Positions 11,194 to 22,197 of a stretch of DNA of 64,000 nt are shown here, one piece after another. Position 1 is the stretch's first letter, and every line of letters starts with the position of its first letter. The notes beneath the pieces were generated by a model that was not told the origin of the DNA, did not search any database, and saw only the letters and a list, made by a program, of their open reading frames with translations. Where the stretch lies: positions 1,541,547 through 1,605,546 of the forward strand of contig JXTC01000018.1 of the NCBI GenBank assembly GCA_002914845.1, in the 5' to 3' direction. A program made the translations under genes and the position numbers. This DNA comes from Trema orientale. Taxonomy: Eukaryota > Streptophyta > Magnoliopsida > Rosales > Cannabaceae.

Positions 11194-11950
11194 TTGGCCA
11201 ATCACACTATCACGTCTAGGCCTGATGCCATCCGCGCTAGAGATCTAACCACCTACCAAAGTGATAGTGCCATGCGCAAAACAGTGGACTGCCAGGAATC
11301 CACTAGTGGTCATGGTGCTGAGGATACCAGTGTAGAAGATACAATACGACGTCTAGGAAAAGAGCCAATGGAAGATGATGGCCACATCGTTGATTTAGCT
11401 GATCTCTACGCTAGATAGCTTTATACCTGAGGAGGCCCTAAGAAAGGTCCAGTCCACTGTGAATTCTATAAAGCCTATGTTGGAGGATCTTACAGGTAAG
11501 AATAATACCTAACACAAGCAGTCGTTGGCCTCACAATGAGGAGCAAATCACGGTGATGGGAATTGGAGTCGCCATATTTATCAAAAGTGAAAAACCCATT
11601 AACAGTCCTAGACCAATATCCAGAGAAGCTGAAAGAGAGTTGTGCCTCCTGCAACAAACCAAGTCAACCTGAGGACGAAGATAGGGGACTTTCCAAATCG
11701 ACTTCCTCAGAAGAGGCACCAGACCGAGCAATATGGGGAAGTGACATGCTCTGAAGCAACAAGGAGCATGTTTGAGAGGGTCAGACGAACCACTAGCCAC
11801 CTCGATCGTGAGCAAGGAAGAGACCTGAAGACTATTTAAACTAGCAGATAATATACACCTTGTAAACTATGACCAAAAGGAGTTCGACCACTATAATCAC
11901 ATAAGGGAGTATGCTATTCCAGGAAGAGCTTAAGCATGTGGGGAATAAAC
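11194..11950 (+). pseudogene. gypsy gag N-terminal remnant, frameshifted
   Basis: An open stretch begins at 11194 (residues such as HGAEDTSVEDTIRRLGKEPM) and is followed by further stops and frame changes to 11950, where a frame reading LFQEELKHVGNK is cut by the solo LTR. The sequence is polar and low in conserved motifs, as gag N-termini are. The assignment rests mainly on position, because the recognisable gag core follows after the LTR. Confidence 0.45.
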
Positions 11951-13754
11951 TGTTGGGATATTTGCTCTAAAAAAGTAAATTTTCAATTTTACCCTTTTTA
12001 GTAAACAACTTTCTCTTATGCAATTATGATACTTATTAAATTAAACTATCTCTGTTGAATAGTTTATTTATCTGAAAAAGATTCCATGACTTTATTTGTA
12101 TATATAGAAACAAACATAATTAAATGTTAATTATGGGGAGACTTATTTCTTTATCTAAGTCTAAATGAATTAATTCACAATCTGTAAATAAATACAGAAT
12201 ATTATATTTACTAAATATTGTAGTGTTTGTCTATCTCAACGGGAATGATGTGTCTCAAATCATTAAAATGTCTGACTTCTGATAGAAACACTAGTACAAT
12301 ATAAATAAGTTATGTGTATTAAACTGGACTAGGTAATATAGAGAGTTGGAGTGCCGTAACTCAATTCTTATATTACTACAAACTAGCTCTTAGCATGTAG
12401 ATTTTAATCCTTGATATTTGACTAGACTTGCTTTCATGGGTTGTAGCCTTTTGATTTGTTGAAAGACTAACTTCTATGAAATTAGAGGTGAACTCTGACA
12501 TATTGGAGATTATGATATATGAATTGATGAGAATACCAAATAGTTAAGGATACTATACATTAATGTCACTTTAAGGTTTTTCAAGATTCTTGGAATAATT
12601 AAATCTAAGATCTTAGTATTCATTTTGTGATTTGGTTGACAATTTAATATAAATGGCCATTGAGAACAAAATTATTGACGACATTATTCCTTGATAGAAA
12701 GATGGTAACTTAAAGGTAAATATGTGTTGGAGGGGTATTACGGTAATTTCACCTATCCAACTACGGTATTGTATAGAGATTCTATATATGGTATAGAATA
12801 TGCTAGATAGATCGGTTAATCAAGGTTAGTTGATTGAGTCTCTATAAAAGGCATGACATCTAATCTAAGAGTGCAGTATCGGGCCTTTAGTGGAGTGTCC
12901 CTTTTACTAATAGTATTTATATAAATACATAATAAGAGTTATTATGTATTTATCATACCATTAGAGCTTAGATTATTTGGATCCATTAAGTCCCTTGTCT
13001 AACTCAATAAAGCTCATTAATTGGTTGGTGGTATTTATGAAATTAGTTTCATAAAACTTATAAAATAATGATTCTACACGAAAGTTGGTATTTTTATAAA
13101 TAAGTTACATAAGTTGGATATATTTATAAAAATATACCTAAAACCCAAATTGGAGAACAAGCCCAATCCTAGATGGACTGGGATTAGCAGTTTTAGCTCC
13201 ATATATATAAGATATATGAGATAAAAAATAGCACAGTAACTCTAAGAGAGTCACACGCATAAGGCAAAGGGGGAGAGAGAGAGAGAGAAAAATCAGCTAA
13301 AGGCTGAAGAGAAGAGAGAGAAAAAGTTTTCTGCCATCTCACAGTCTCATCTCACATCTCGGTGTTCCAAAAAATCAAGAAGGTGTTCTTGATCATTCTC
13401 AAATAGGGGATTCGACTTGGTGCCCACTCATCTCTTCAACCAAGAACAAGAGCATAGGCAAGAAGATCTAGGGTTAGAGATTTGATCACCATCAACAAGG
13501 AGATCAAAAAGGAGCACGCTATAAGAGGTAAACCCTAATCTCATCTCTAGGATTTGTGTATCTAGATTTGATTTATGTTATATTTGATCCTGTATATGAT
13601 ACATGCATGTTATATGGTTATGAAAACTGTTTTCATGTAAAAATTTTAAAACCTAAATCCGCTATTTTTCTACTATGTTCATGATGTGATCATGTATTTC
13701 TCCATAGTTTTGCATGCATGTATATTTTTACCTAAGTGTTACACAATTTCAGCA
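11951..13754 (+). mobile_element. solo LTR, 1804 bp, inside the gypsy gag region
   Basis: The segment begins TGTTGGGATATTTG and ends ACACAATTTCAGCA, so it has TG..CA termini. It is flanked by TAAAC (11946-11950) and CAAAC (13755-13759), a 5-bp duplication with one mismatch. Removing it rejoins gag-like sequence. A GA-rich leader-like tract lies at about 13268-13325. It has no internal coding region, as expected for recombination between the LTRs of one element. Confidence 0.65.
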
Positions 13755-14340
13755 CAAACTCAACTGATTCAGTAATCGCAAAGAATACCAGGTTGAAGGA
13801 GATTATTCACTATTCTTACCTGAGATATAAGATGCCCCATTTTTGAATAGATTCAAGATACCATCTATCACACCTTACGAAGGAAAGATGACCCCTGAGA
13901 CCACTTAGACTTATTCAATAAACTAATGGACTTGAACCGAGTTCAATCCCTGGCGTTTACTGGTGCCTTGTAGTCACTCTCACAAAGGGCGCCAAAAAAA
14001 TGTTATAAGAAGCTGCTCGAAGGCTCAATCACATCGTGGCGACACTTTTTCTAGGACTTCATCCATCAGTTTTAAGTCTTATAGATGTATGTCATTCTTT
14101 GTTTGACCCTGACAAATATCAAACAAAAAGGGTGTAAGAGCCTCAAGTCTTATCTTAAGAGGTTCAATGAGGAGGCTATGAAGGTTACGAAAGTGGTAAA
14201 GAGAGGAAGAGTACCTATTGCGCTGGTAGGAGGAGTCTGCCCGAATACCCCTTTTATGGAGAAATATACAGAAGATCCAATGCACATATATACAGAATTT
14301 CTATCAGAAGGCAGAGAAATACATGCACATAGAGAATGAG
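13755..14340 (+). pseudogene. gypsy gag core (Retrotrans_gag), broken
   Basis: Across frames one reads FKIPSITPYEGKMTP, then DHLDLFNKLMDLNRVQSLAF, then KLLEGSITSWRHF, and from about 14133 SLKSYLKRFNEEAMKVT. These match, in order, the conserved blocks of plant Ty3/gypsy gag. At least two frameshifts and several stops interrupt it. The last piece stays open to 14339. No zinc knuckle was found. Confidence 0.75.
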
Positions 14341-14994
14341 CAGGAAACTGTGGACTCGTCGAACTTCGAGAAGACCACTATGAAGAAAGGAGAACAAAAA
14401 TTAAATATGAATATCCCACCAATCTAAACATATAACCAGGAGACAAAAGACAAGTTTCTAGTAGGAGACTAGAACTTACATGAGGAAAAGTGGGAGCATG
14501 CAAAATTATGTTGCTTCCCATTATCAAAGCAGGCGAGCTCATCCTCTAGAATAGTCGTGCTAAATACCTGATAATGATGAGTTATAATTCTTAGTTTAAA
14601 TCAGAAAGGCCTATAGATTGTCCAAAATATTCTTTGTTGAACATATATATAAGGTTGTTCTCCGAACGAGCATAATATTCTGTGAGTTTAGAATATCAAG
14701 TACCTGTGCAAGTACTATTAATAAATGTCTTAAGCACAAGACATGTTTCTAGATTCCATATTCTTCTAGAATTATTTATTTTTCTATATTAACGATATGG
14801 TGTGACTAGAAATCTCATATAATATTGTGATTTTGACTTAATTTCTAAGTTATATGAAGCTTTAAATCCTTAGTTGCTATTTTTGATAGCTTATGTGAGA
14901 AGTTTTGAGCTGCTAGAATCAACTCAAAACTTGAGGTTGGAATATAGTCATTCCTTAGCTAAGACTTAGTCACTACTTACTCAAAGCTTGAGTT

Positions 14995-15410
14995 TATTGG
15001 TTCATGTGTTCGAGCTATTCGAGATTCATGTGTTCGAGTTGCTCAAGTTTCCTGTGTTTGAACTATTCGAGGTTCCTGTATTCGAGTTGCTCGAGTTTCA
15101 TGTGTTCAAATTACTCGAGATTCCTCTGGTCGAGCTGCTTGAGTTTCATGTGTTTGAACTATTCGAGGTTCCTATGTTCGAGCTGCTTGAGTTTCCTATG
15201 TTCAAACTACTCAAGTTTTCTGCGTTTAAACTGCTCGAGTTTCTTGTGTTCGAGCTATTCGAGATTCTTGTGTTCAGCTGCACGAGTTTCATATATTCAA
15301 GTTGTTCGAGGTTTTATGTTTGAGCTGCTTGAGTTTCATGTGTTTAGACTGTTCAAAGTTTTTGCATTCGAGCTGTTCAAATTTCTTGTGTTTGAGTTGC
15401 TTATGAGACA
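14995..15410. repeat. 24-bp minisatellite, about 17 units
   Basis: The unit is close to TTCGAGCTGCTCGAGTTTCA plus TGTG, with variable bases. Because 24 is divisible by 3, two plus-strand frames stay open (14988-15323 and 15004-15414) and encode 8-residue repeats such as ELLEFHVF and SSCSSFMC. I treat these frames as by-products of the repeat and not as a gene. It lies in the 3' half of the gypsy element. Confidence 0.85.
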
Positions 15411-16370
15411 ATGAACAGTGACTAAGTTAGCTACCCCTATCAAAAAAAGTCAACAATTAACTTTTACAAAGATGCAACTAAGGTACATAGCTTGTTTATA
15501 CAAAGAGGAAGAATAAACATTTTTTTCCCAATAGTATATACACAATCTGATCCGCTCGTGAAGCGAAAAGGGATAGACATTTCACTTAAGTGAATATATA
15601 CCTTAAAGTTGCTTCTGAGTACTCTGAGGGATAAACATTTTCCTCAAGTATATAAAAGTCGAGCTATTCTTGAAGCAAATAGGGACAAAATACTTTCCTT
15701 AAGCGAATACGAACTTGAAAGTGATCATGTACTTGCATAAATAAAAACATACTTAAAAGAGGAATATTATATCTGACGGCTACCATTCAAAATCGAAAAG
15801 ACCCCAGGTCTTTCTAGATTGGTGCATTTATTACCTGTGAAGGCCGAATTAATGTCTCATGACTGTATAAATGTCAAAAACAGTAGCTCAAAAATGACAT
15901 CACGACGAGATAGAAACTCACATACATACAATATTTCTGGTTAGGCACCTAGAATTAGGGGTTAGCGTTCTGCACGATTTTCATCAGCTCATATAGACGG
16001 CATGCATACGGATTGATAATGATAGTTATGTGGAGTATCTCCATAGATAATGCAAAAATCAAGGGATTTAACTTTCGATTTTATCCTTTTGATTATCACC
16101 TAATATCTGTATTTTAAATTCATATTGATACCTACTTTATCTATAAAAAGAAAATCTCTGTCTCCCTCAGTCTATAAATATATGCCAGATAGACTAAGAT
16201 AGGTGTTGAAAACTCAATTGTACGATGAAACTCTCAATAATATTGGCTAAAGTACATGTAGGCTCTTTCATTAAAGGCTGAACTACTATAAAATTCTCTT
16301 GTTTTATTTTCGATATGAGCAATCTGTACGTATATTTCACTCACATTGTTGAATTAATTTTTGGTGTTAA

Positions 16371-17191
16371 TATATATATATATAGGGAGGACTTCTCAAT
16401 GGTTACAATTTTTTTATGACCATGAATGGATACTTAAAAAAGTAGTGATAGCATTAAATTTTTTTAATGGTAATAAATAGCATTAAATTTTTTTGGCCAA
16501 CCACCAAACTAATCGCCACCGTAGGATATTAGATCTAACGGCTTAAACCATTATAACCATCCATGGATAAATATTGTTGTCCATACATTAGAATAAACTT
16601 AGATTGTACTGCTAATGCAATTGCAAAATTTTTAGCTTAAGAGATGCAAAAGCAAAGCTTGCAATAATAGTACTAATCGAGTTTTGATTTGTCACGATAT
16701 AACATGACGGCTTATATAAGAATTCTCTTTTGAAAAAAGAAAAGGTTGTTTTTCAAGTTGTTGTTGCAATATTAGTACTAATCGAGTTTTGAATTTGTTA
16801 CGATAGAACCTGACGACTTATATAAGGATTCTCTTTTGGAAAAAGAGAAAGGGTTGTTTTTAAGATTATCATCTTTATATTTATTTTTACAATTTGTCAC
16901 CTCTATTTTTTTTTCCCCACCATTCCTTGGTTTTTCTGGTGGTTGTTTTCGTATGTACTTGTCAATGTTTATATTCAAATTGTTTCCTCGTTTCGATTTC
17001 TGTTTTTGTCATTTTTAAACTTTTGTTGTCCTCTTACAATTTTCTGTAGTTTTATTGTTATATCCTTCTTTTAAGTTATTGTCATTTGTAAGATTCTCTA
17101 TCGTTTCAATGATTCCTGTTATTTTCAATCTTTTGTGGAGTTTCATAATTATTGTCGTTAACTCCTTTAAAGTATTTACGGTTTTAGAATA
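16371..17191. other. intergenic with a ~100-bp tandem duplication
   Basis: A (TA)n run lies at about 16368-16383. Bases 16659-16752 and 16764-16861 are imperfect direct copies with a period of about 105 bp (both contain TAGTACTAATCGAGTTTTGA). The sequence after 16384 (GGGAGGACTTCTCAATGGTT) looks like a transposon end, but I found no partner end. Confidence 0.5.
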
Positions 17192-17393
17192 GGATAACGC
17201 AATGTGTATCAAAACTTTTGCCGAATTTTTAATAACAACACATGTGACATATGAGTTGGTAATATTTAATTGGTAAATATGATTAACTTATTTGTGTTAA
17301 GTTTTAATACACCAATTAAATAGTGGCAACTCAAATGCCACATGTGTTGGTACTGAAAATTTAGTACAAATTTTGGTACATCTAGTATTATCC
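17192..17393. mobile_element. Mutator-type MITE, family A, copy 1, 202 bp
   Basis: The ends are inverted over the whole element (GGATAACGCAATGTG.. against ..CATCTAGTATTATCC), with the matching arms CACATGTGACATATGAGTTG and CAACTCAAATGCCACATGTG. The flanks TTTAGAATA (17183-17191) and TTTAGGATA (17394-17402) form a 9-bp duplication with one mismatch. Copies 2 and 3 lie at 22009-22197 and 45813-46015. Confidence 0.75.
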
Positions 17394-17876
17394 TTTAGGA
17401 TAATTCTCGTATTATAGTTATAACATCATTTGAACACGTTGTTATTGTCTGCTTCCGTTGATGTTGCTGTCGTTTTTCTATGTTACAACCATTTTCATAC
17501 TAATATCATTTCTGAAATATTGTGTCGTATCATAGGTTTATTCTTTACTTTTCTTATATTTTTTATTGTTATTGTTGTTTTCTACTTTCGCATTGTTTTT
17601 TGTTGTTCTTTTCAGGCAGTAGTCGTTCCTCTGGTTTTTTGTCATTTTATTTTTTCCCCCCTAAAATTGTATTGTTGTTATGCGTCGTTTTTGTCCCAAT
17701 ATATCTGTCACTTTAAATTTAACATCTTTTTCTTATTGTTACTTAATTTGTTGTTTTTTCTAATATAATTACCTTTAATGGATTCCTCCTCCCTCCTTGT
17801 TTCACCTCCGCAACTAGCAGCGCCCATATTTATATGCCTAACGTGTCACCCACCACCACCACTAATATACACATAT
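17394..17876. other. intergenic, T-rich
   Basis: Strongly T-rich on the plus strand. A frame at 17430-17768 encodes only Phe/Leu/Ile/Val-rich sequence and is not convincing as a protein. Nothing else was recognised. Confidence 0.4.
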
Positions 17877-18057
17877 GAGTAATAATAGGGACACCAAAAT
17901 CTTGTACCAAACACTCATATCAAATGATGTGGCTTGCATTTCAACCACTTTTTATTTTAGAGTGGGACCACACCATTAAAAATTATAATGCTGAAAATGA
18001 TGCCACATCACTGGTGTAATTTTTTGGTGTATAATTTTGGTGTCCCTATTATTACTC
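17877..18057. mobile_element. Mutator-type MITE, family B, 181 bp, perfect 9-bp TSD
   Basis: The element begins GAGTAATAATAGGGACACCA and ends with its inverse, TGGTGTCCCTATTATTACTC. It is flanked by an exact TACACATAT duplication (17868-17876 and 18058-18066). The near-perfect termini suggest a fairly recent insertion. Confidence 0.88.
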
Positions 18058-18066
18058 TACACATAT

Positions 18067-18446
18067 TTACTTAATAGTTTGAAGAGTTTGAAGATATGAC
18101 ACAATCCATTTTGATCTAATAGCTATCATTTAATGGGTTGTTAGCTAAAAAAAAAGTTCATTACTATTGATTGCTTTTTCTACATAACCCATGACAAATA
18201 CTGCATTTTCTACATAACCCATAACAAATACAAAAGGCAATATACATATCCACAGTGATTTTATAAATGTCACGAGTCTCTTCCTATGTATGTATATGTG
18301 TAAAGATTTGAATTCTCATACATTAAGATACTGATAATGGTGCAAGATCAAAAGCTAACCATCTTTGGATGACTTATTTAAAGTGGCGACTAGAGCCTGA
18401 ATTAAATGAAAATTTTTCCCAATTTTGAATTGGATGGGGTTCATGG
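18067..18446. other. 3' flank of the isoprenylated-protein gene
   Basis: A 26-bp unit TTTTCTACATAACCCATGAC..AAATAC occurs twice, about 30 bp apart (18176-18231), with one mismatch. The 3' UTR of the minus-strand gene probably occupies the right part. Nothing else was seen. Confidence 0.45.
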
Positions 18447-19385
18447 TTACATGATGGAACATGATGATGGGTTGGGCTCATTCCAACGGTCCAATTGAAC
18501 AAAAACGAGCTTTTGACATTCAGGGCAGGTGTGGGGGTTGTGGATCAATGATTCGGCCTCGGTTGCCTTATTCTTATTCTTCTTCTGATCTTCACCCTTT
18601 TTCTGATCTGGGCCGCCCTTCTTTTCGTCCGTGGGCTTCTTTTGGGCCTCCGCCGGTTTTGGGGGGGCCGGTGGGGGGCCCACGCTAACTACGTCAGCAT
18701 GTTTCCCAGCTTTTCTTGCGCTGATTATGATCTTGTATGGGTCTGCATTGCCAGTTACGGTCAAAGTTCCCTTGGCTGCATCAACTTCTATTTTATCAAC
18801 ACCTAAAATGTTTGGATTAATCAACAAGTTAGATTATTGTTAAATATAAGGCCAGTTTAGAGAATTTCTTACTCAGATAATACAAGCCAGATTCTTTGCT
18901 TTCTCAAAATTATTGTGAAATGTAGTTAGATTTCTCTGCCAAATATTCTCCATAGTAAACAGAGGCCCCTGTATATTTAAACATTTTGTAAGGAGTTTGC
19001 TACCAAATCTAGTAGTCATTTTTATATGGGTCTCGTGAATTAATTTCATGTAACTAACTGGAGTTAGATTGCAATCAATGGTGCAATACATTTTCCCCTC
19101 ATTCGGCTTTAAACAGATTTTTAGGACTGAAAAAGACAGAATATTAGGATGCTAAAAAAGAAATTATATATGTTCCACACTGCCATACACAAAATTTGGG
19201 TCCACTGTATAAAACAAATGAAATATTATGGACCAACAACGCTACATACTCTTAATAATTGTTCGAATTAAGAAGAGAGATAATAATGATTGCACTTTAC
19301 CTTCTAGTGTAGACACCGCCTTGAGAAGCTTCTTCTTACATTTTAGGCACGAAAGATCAACCCTTAACACAGTCCTTTGTACCAT
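18447..19385 (-). CDS. heavy-metal-associated isoprenylated plant protein (HIPP), 146 aa
   Basis: Exon 1 runs 19385-19301 and exon 2 runs 18802-18447, joined across a GT..AG intron in phase 1 (Leu-Glu | Gly-Val-Asp). Residues ~3-68 form an HMA fold (VQRTVLRVDLSCLKCKKKLL, then VDKIEVDAAKGTLTVTG). The metal-binding loop is C13-L-K-C16, which keeps both cysteines. A Pro/Lys-rich linker (~70-110) follows, then a CPECQK pair of cysteines. The protein ends C-S-I-M, a CaaX box for farnesylation. Family members bind transition metals and are anchored to membranes or nuclear bodies by the lipid, with roles in metal homeostasis and stress. The specific ligand here is unknown. The short first exon is why the second exon alone appears to begin at an internal Met. 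Confidence 0.88.
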
Positions 19386-19544
19386 TGAAGAAGTCACTTA
19401 CTCTCCTTGTTTTTCCCCCCTTTTATACAAATAATCAAAAATTATCAAGCTAGATCGATATGAAGGACTTTAATTCACACATGTAATAAAGAAGAGCTTA
19501 AAAGTAAGAGGGGTCCGGCGTAACGGATCTTTGGCCGGGGTTGT

Positions 19545-19565
19545 TCACCCTCCTATATATAGCTC
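19545..19565 (-). promoter_or_regulatory. possible TATA box of the HIPP gene
   Basis: CTATATATAG lies about 170 bp upstream of the chosen ATG on the minus strand, a plausible distance for a 5' UTR of about 140 bases. AT-rich DNA makes chance matches common. Confidence 0.35.
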
Positions 19566-20801
19566 TCTTTATGCATTCTTCAAGAGCTTTTGCGTTATTG
19601 CGTCATCATCTATATATCTATTGTCTATGAAAATATGGGAAATATAATATACTCTAATAATAATTTAAAAAAAAAAAAAAAGAATCGTCACATTGCGTGC
19701 ATCCAGACAATTGTTGGAGATAAAACCTATGTACATGCCTTGACTTTAAAGTTTATGTTAGTCTATGGTTTGGATTATTTTATGGGTTATCATGAAGATC
19801 ATTCGGCAAAAGGTCTATACCAGAAGGCAACATTTGGTGAAGACAAAAAAAAAGAGCCATTAACCTAACATATACTCCAAAGTATGGTAGATAGAGGATA
19901 CAACAATCGGAGAAAAAAGAGCAAATCAGAAAAGAAATTTAGGGGCACAAAATTACAGTGGGAAGAAAATAATCTATTCTTAATTAGTACAGTAATATAA
20001 CTAATATGTTTGACTAATTAATTATAGTGTATATATATATATATATATTTATCTTGTGTGTGTTATGAGTACCTGTTCCTTTGTGGTTGTTATGATAGCT
20101 GATAATAAATATATTCCACTGCCTCCAAACAGAGAGTGGATGATAGATCCTATTGGCTCAGAAGATGTCATATGTTTATTTTATGGGTTATTGGAATTTA
20201 GTAGTAGGAATTAAGGGAGCCAGACTTTTTTGCATTTGCATTTCTATTTATTGACAAATGGTGTGGCAGGTTACATTTTTTTTTTTAAAAAATATTGGTA
20301 GTGCATTCATTTTAATCTTTTGATTTTAATTTAAAAATGAGCGTCATATTTAATTGTATACTATTTGATCATAATATATAATTACGATAGAGAGTTGATC
20401 CTCTATACAACACTAATTGTATGTCATTTATCTGTTCATTAATTAGTAATACAATAATACAAGGACTCATTAAAACGCTTTTGATGATCGCAATCTCTCC
20501 ACAGGTCGGTTTCTTAAGGTTAATTAATGGACGTTAATTAACTCTTTTAATATGATCGAGACGTGCCTTTGCAAAGGCACTATGATCGTTCTTGTACATG
20601 CCAGTACAAGGTTCGGGAAAGCCGCACATATATTTGGCTGTGGCTGTGACCGTTAACTTAGTCGACGTTGTGCTCCACGTTAAAGAATGCGGCGACTAAT
20701 AATTTTGCTACTCTCTTTTCAAGGATGCAACGTGTTTCTCTCCAGCAGACGTCCATCGCCACTTAATGTTGGTGTGGATTTTAGTCTGCGAACTAACGCG
20801 T
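19566..20801. other. intergenic with palindromes
   Basis: No gene was seen. A (TA)n tract lies at about 20031-20048. An 18-bp perfect palindrome GTGCCTTTGCAAAGGCAC (20563-20580) is followed 10 bp later by an interrupted one, CTTGTACATGCCAGTACAAG (20591-20610). A short frame at 19590-19868 has no recognisable family. Confidence 0.45.
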
Positions 20802-20803
20802 TT

Positions 20804-21121
20804 CTTTTAAGTGGTTCTTTTTGAAGGAAACTAAAACCCAAATTTGATATAAATGTGGTCTATACAACCTTGAATAAAGTTATAAATAAATTTTTCACCA
20901 GCTAAAGATATTGGTACCGGTGTGATACATGTCAATTCTCCTTCACAAAATGAACCAATGCACGCCACGCACTTTTAAGTGGTTCTTCTTGAAGGAAGCC
21001 AAAACCCAGATTTAATATAAGTGTAGTTCGTGTAACCTTGAATAAGGTCATAAATAGACGTTTCACCAGCTGAAGATGTTAGTACTGGTGTGATACATGC
21101 CAATTTTCCTTCACAAAAATG
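20804..21121. repeat. tandem duplication, two ~155-bp copies, period 168 bp
   Basis: CTTTTAAGTGGTTCTTTTTG at 20804 and CTTTTAAGTGGTTCTTCTTG at 20972 start two copies. Both continue through CACCAGCTAAAGAT or CACCAGCTGAAGAT and GGTGTGATACATG to TTCCTTCACAAAA. The copies differ at scattered bases. Probably part of an unidentified repeat element. Confidence 0.75.
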
Positions 21122-22008
21122 ATGTTAGTATGTGTATTGAATGAAGTACTAACTGAATAGGGGATGAGTAATGATAATATCGTGTGTTTCTCGGAAATAG
21201 CAAGAGAGACAGAGTAAATGAAGTGAAGAAAAAAGGCAAATAAACAAATAGACAAATAGAGTTTTGAAGAATTGTGGCAGCTTACCTCTTTTAGGTGAAT
21301 ATGGGACTATTTATAGTCGTATTGTGGTCTCTAAAATTTTAGAGTTGATGTCCACGTGTCCTTAAAAAGATAAGAAAAAAAATCACACATACCCACTTAT
21401 ACGGACAATAGTGAATGATTGGACCAGGTGTCGGCCTCTCCGCAGCTTGCGCCATCCTTTATTCTTGTTATTTGGCTGGAACCATGATGTTTCTTAGTTC
21501 TTGGCCAATACTGCTCAGTCATTTGTGGCTAGTCTTCCATTATAGGTGTTCAATTGGTCCGCATGAGTTGTAAATTATGACCAAGTGTTGGTCTTCCTAC
21601 TTATGGATTTGGCTTCTTTAGTAATCCGACCAAATTGTTCGTCTTTTTAGAGTTACTCAGCTTGTGCATACAGGTTGTAATACTTTTTGCATCCAACCAA
21701 CACTTTTGACTTCCCAGGAGGTGCTTGGCTCATGCCACGGTTTGTATTATTGGTCTATGACATGTTGTTTCAGATCCTCGCAACGACCACGTGGTGTCTT
21801 CTGATTAGTTGAGAGAAAATACCCCTACACTTAATTTCATGGATTAGTAAAATGAGCATTGTTGTTACACAAGCGTCATATTGTTCAAAGAGGGAGAATT
21901 GAAGAGGTACGGAAGAAAGGAAAGGCAAGACGAGATTTTTATGAGGGCATGGAGCGAGGTTTTTTGGGGGGTGTGGTGAGGTGTTTGGGTTTTAATTATA
22001 CTTAATAG
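21122..22008. other. intergenic, possible LTR-like debris
   Basis: Moderately complex sequence without stop-free coding stretches. A minus- or plus-strand LTR fragment is possible (AAAATACCCCTACACTTAA near 21820), but no partner or duplication was found. Confidence 0.3.
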
Positions 22009-22197
22009 GGATGACAAATATCATTTTTTAAGATGTTATAACGACATTTTAATATCAATATATGTGGTTTATGAATATTGTTATATTTATTTGCGGTAAG
22101 TTCTAAACACCAATTGGATAGTGACAATTACTCATTTGACACTAGTGTAAATTAGTATGAAAAATTACTACAATAAGTCAGATCCCTAGTATCATCC
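22009..22197. mobile_element. Mutator-type MITE, family A, copy 2, 189 bp
   Basis: It carries the family ends (GGGATGACAAATATC.. and ..CCTAGTATCATCC) and the inner block CACCAATTGGATAGTGACAA. The flanks TACTTAATA and TTTTTAATA agree at 7 of 9 bases. This is the most decayed of the three copies. Confidence 0.6.

Larger units (their letters stand above)
10979..16370 (+). mobile_element. decayed Ty3/gypsy retrotransposon with a nested solo LTR
   Basis: A ~90-bp stretch at 10979-11071 (CTCTATAAAATTCTCTTATC..) recurs in the same direction at 16281-16370 and is taken as the end of the two LTRs. Between them lie gag remnants (11194-11950 and 13755-14340), the solo LTR inserted at 11951-13754, a 24-bp minisatellite (14995-15410) and AT-rich 3' sequence. 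No protease, reverse transcriptase or integrase stretch was recognised, so the element is non-autonomous or has lost pol. The start of the left LTR is not clear. Confidence 0.55.

Noticed and set aside
14995..15410. CRISPR-like array
   Set aside because: The 24-bp units are contiguous without unique spacers and the genome is a plant's; it is a minisatellite.
16384..16610. Left end of a DNA transposon (GGGAGGACTTCTCAATGG)
   Set aside because: No inverse partner or target duplication was found within several kilobases.
17430..17768. Hydrophobic plus-strand frame of 112 codons
   Set aside because: A product of T-rich sequence (TTT/TTA/ATT codons), with no family resemblance.
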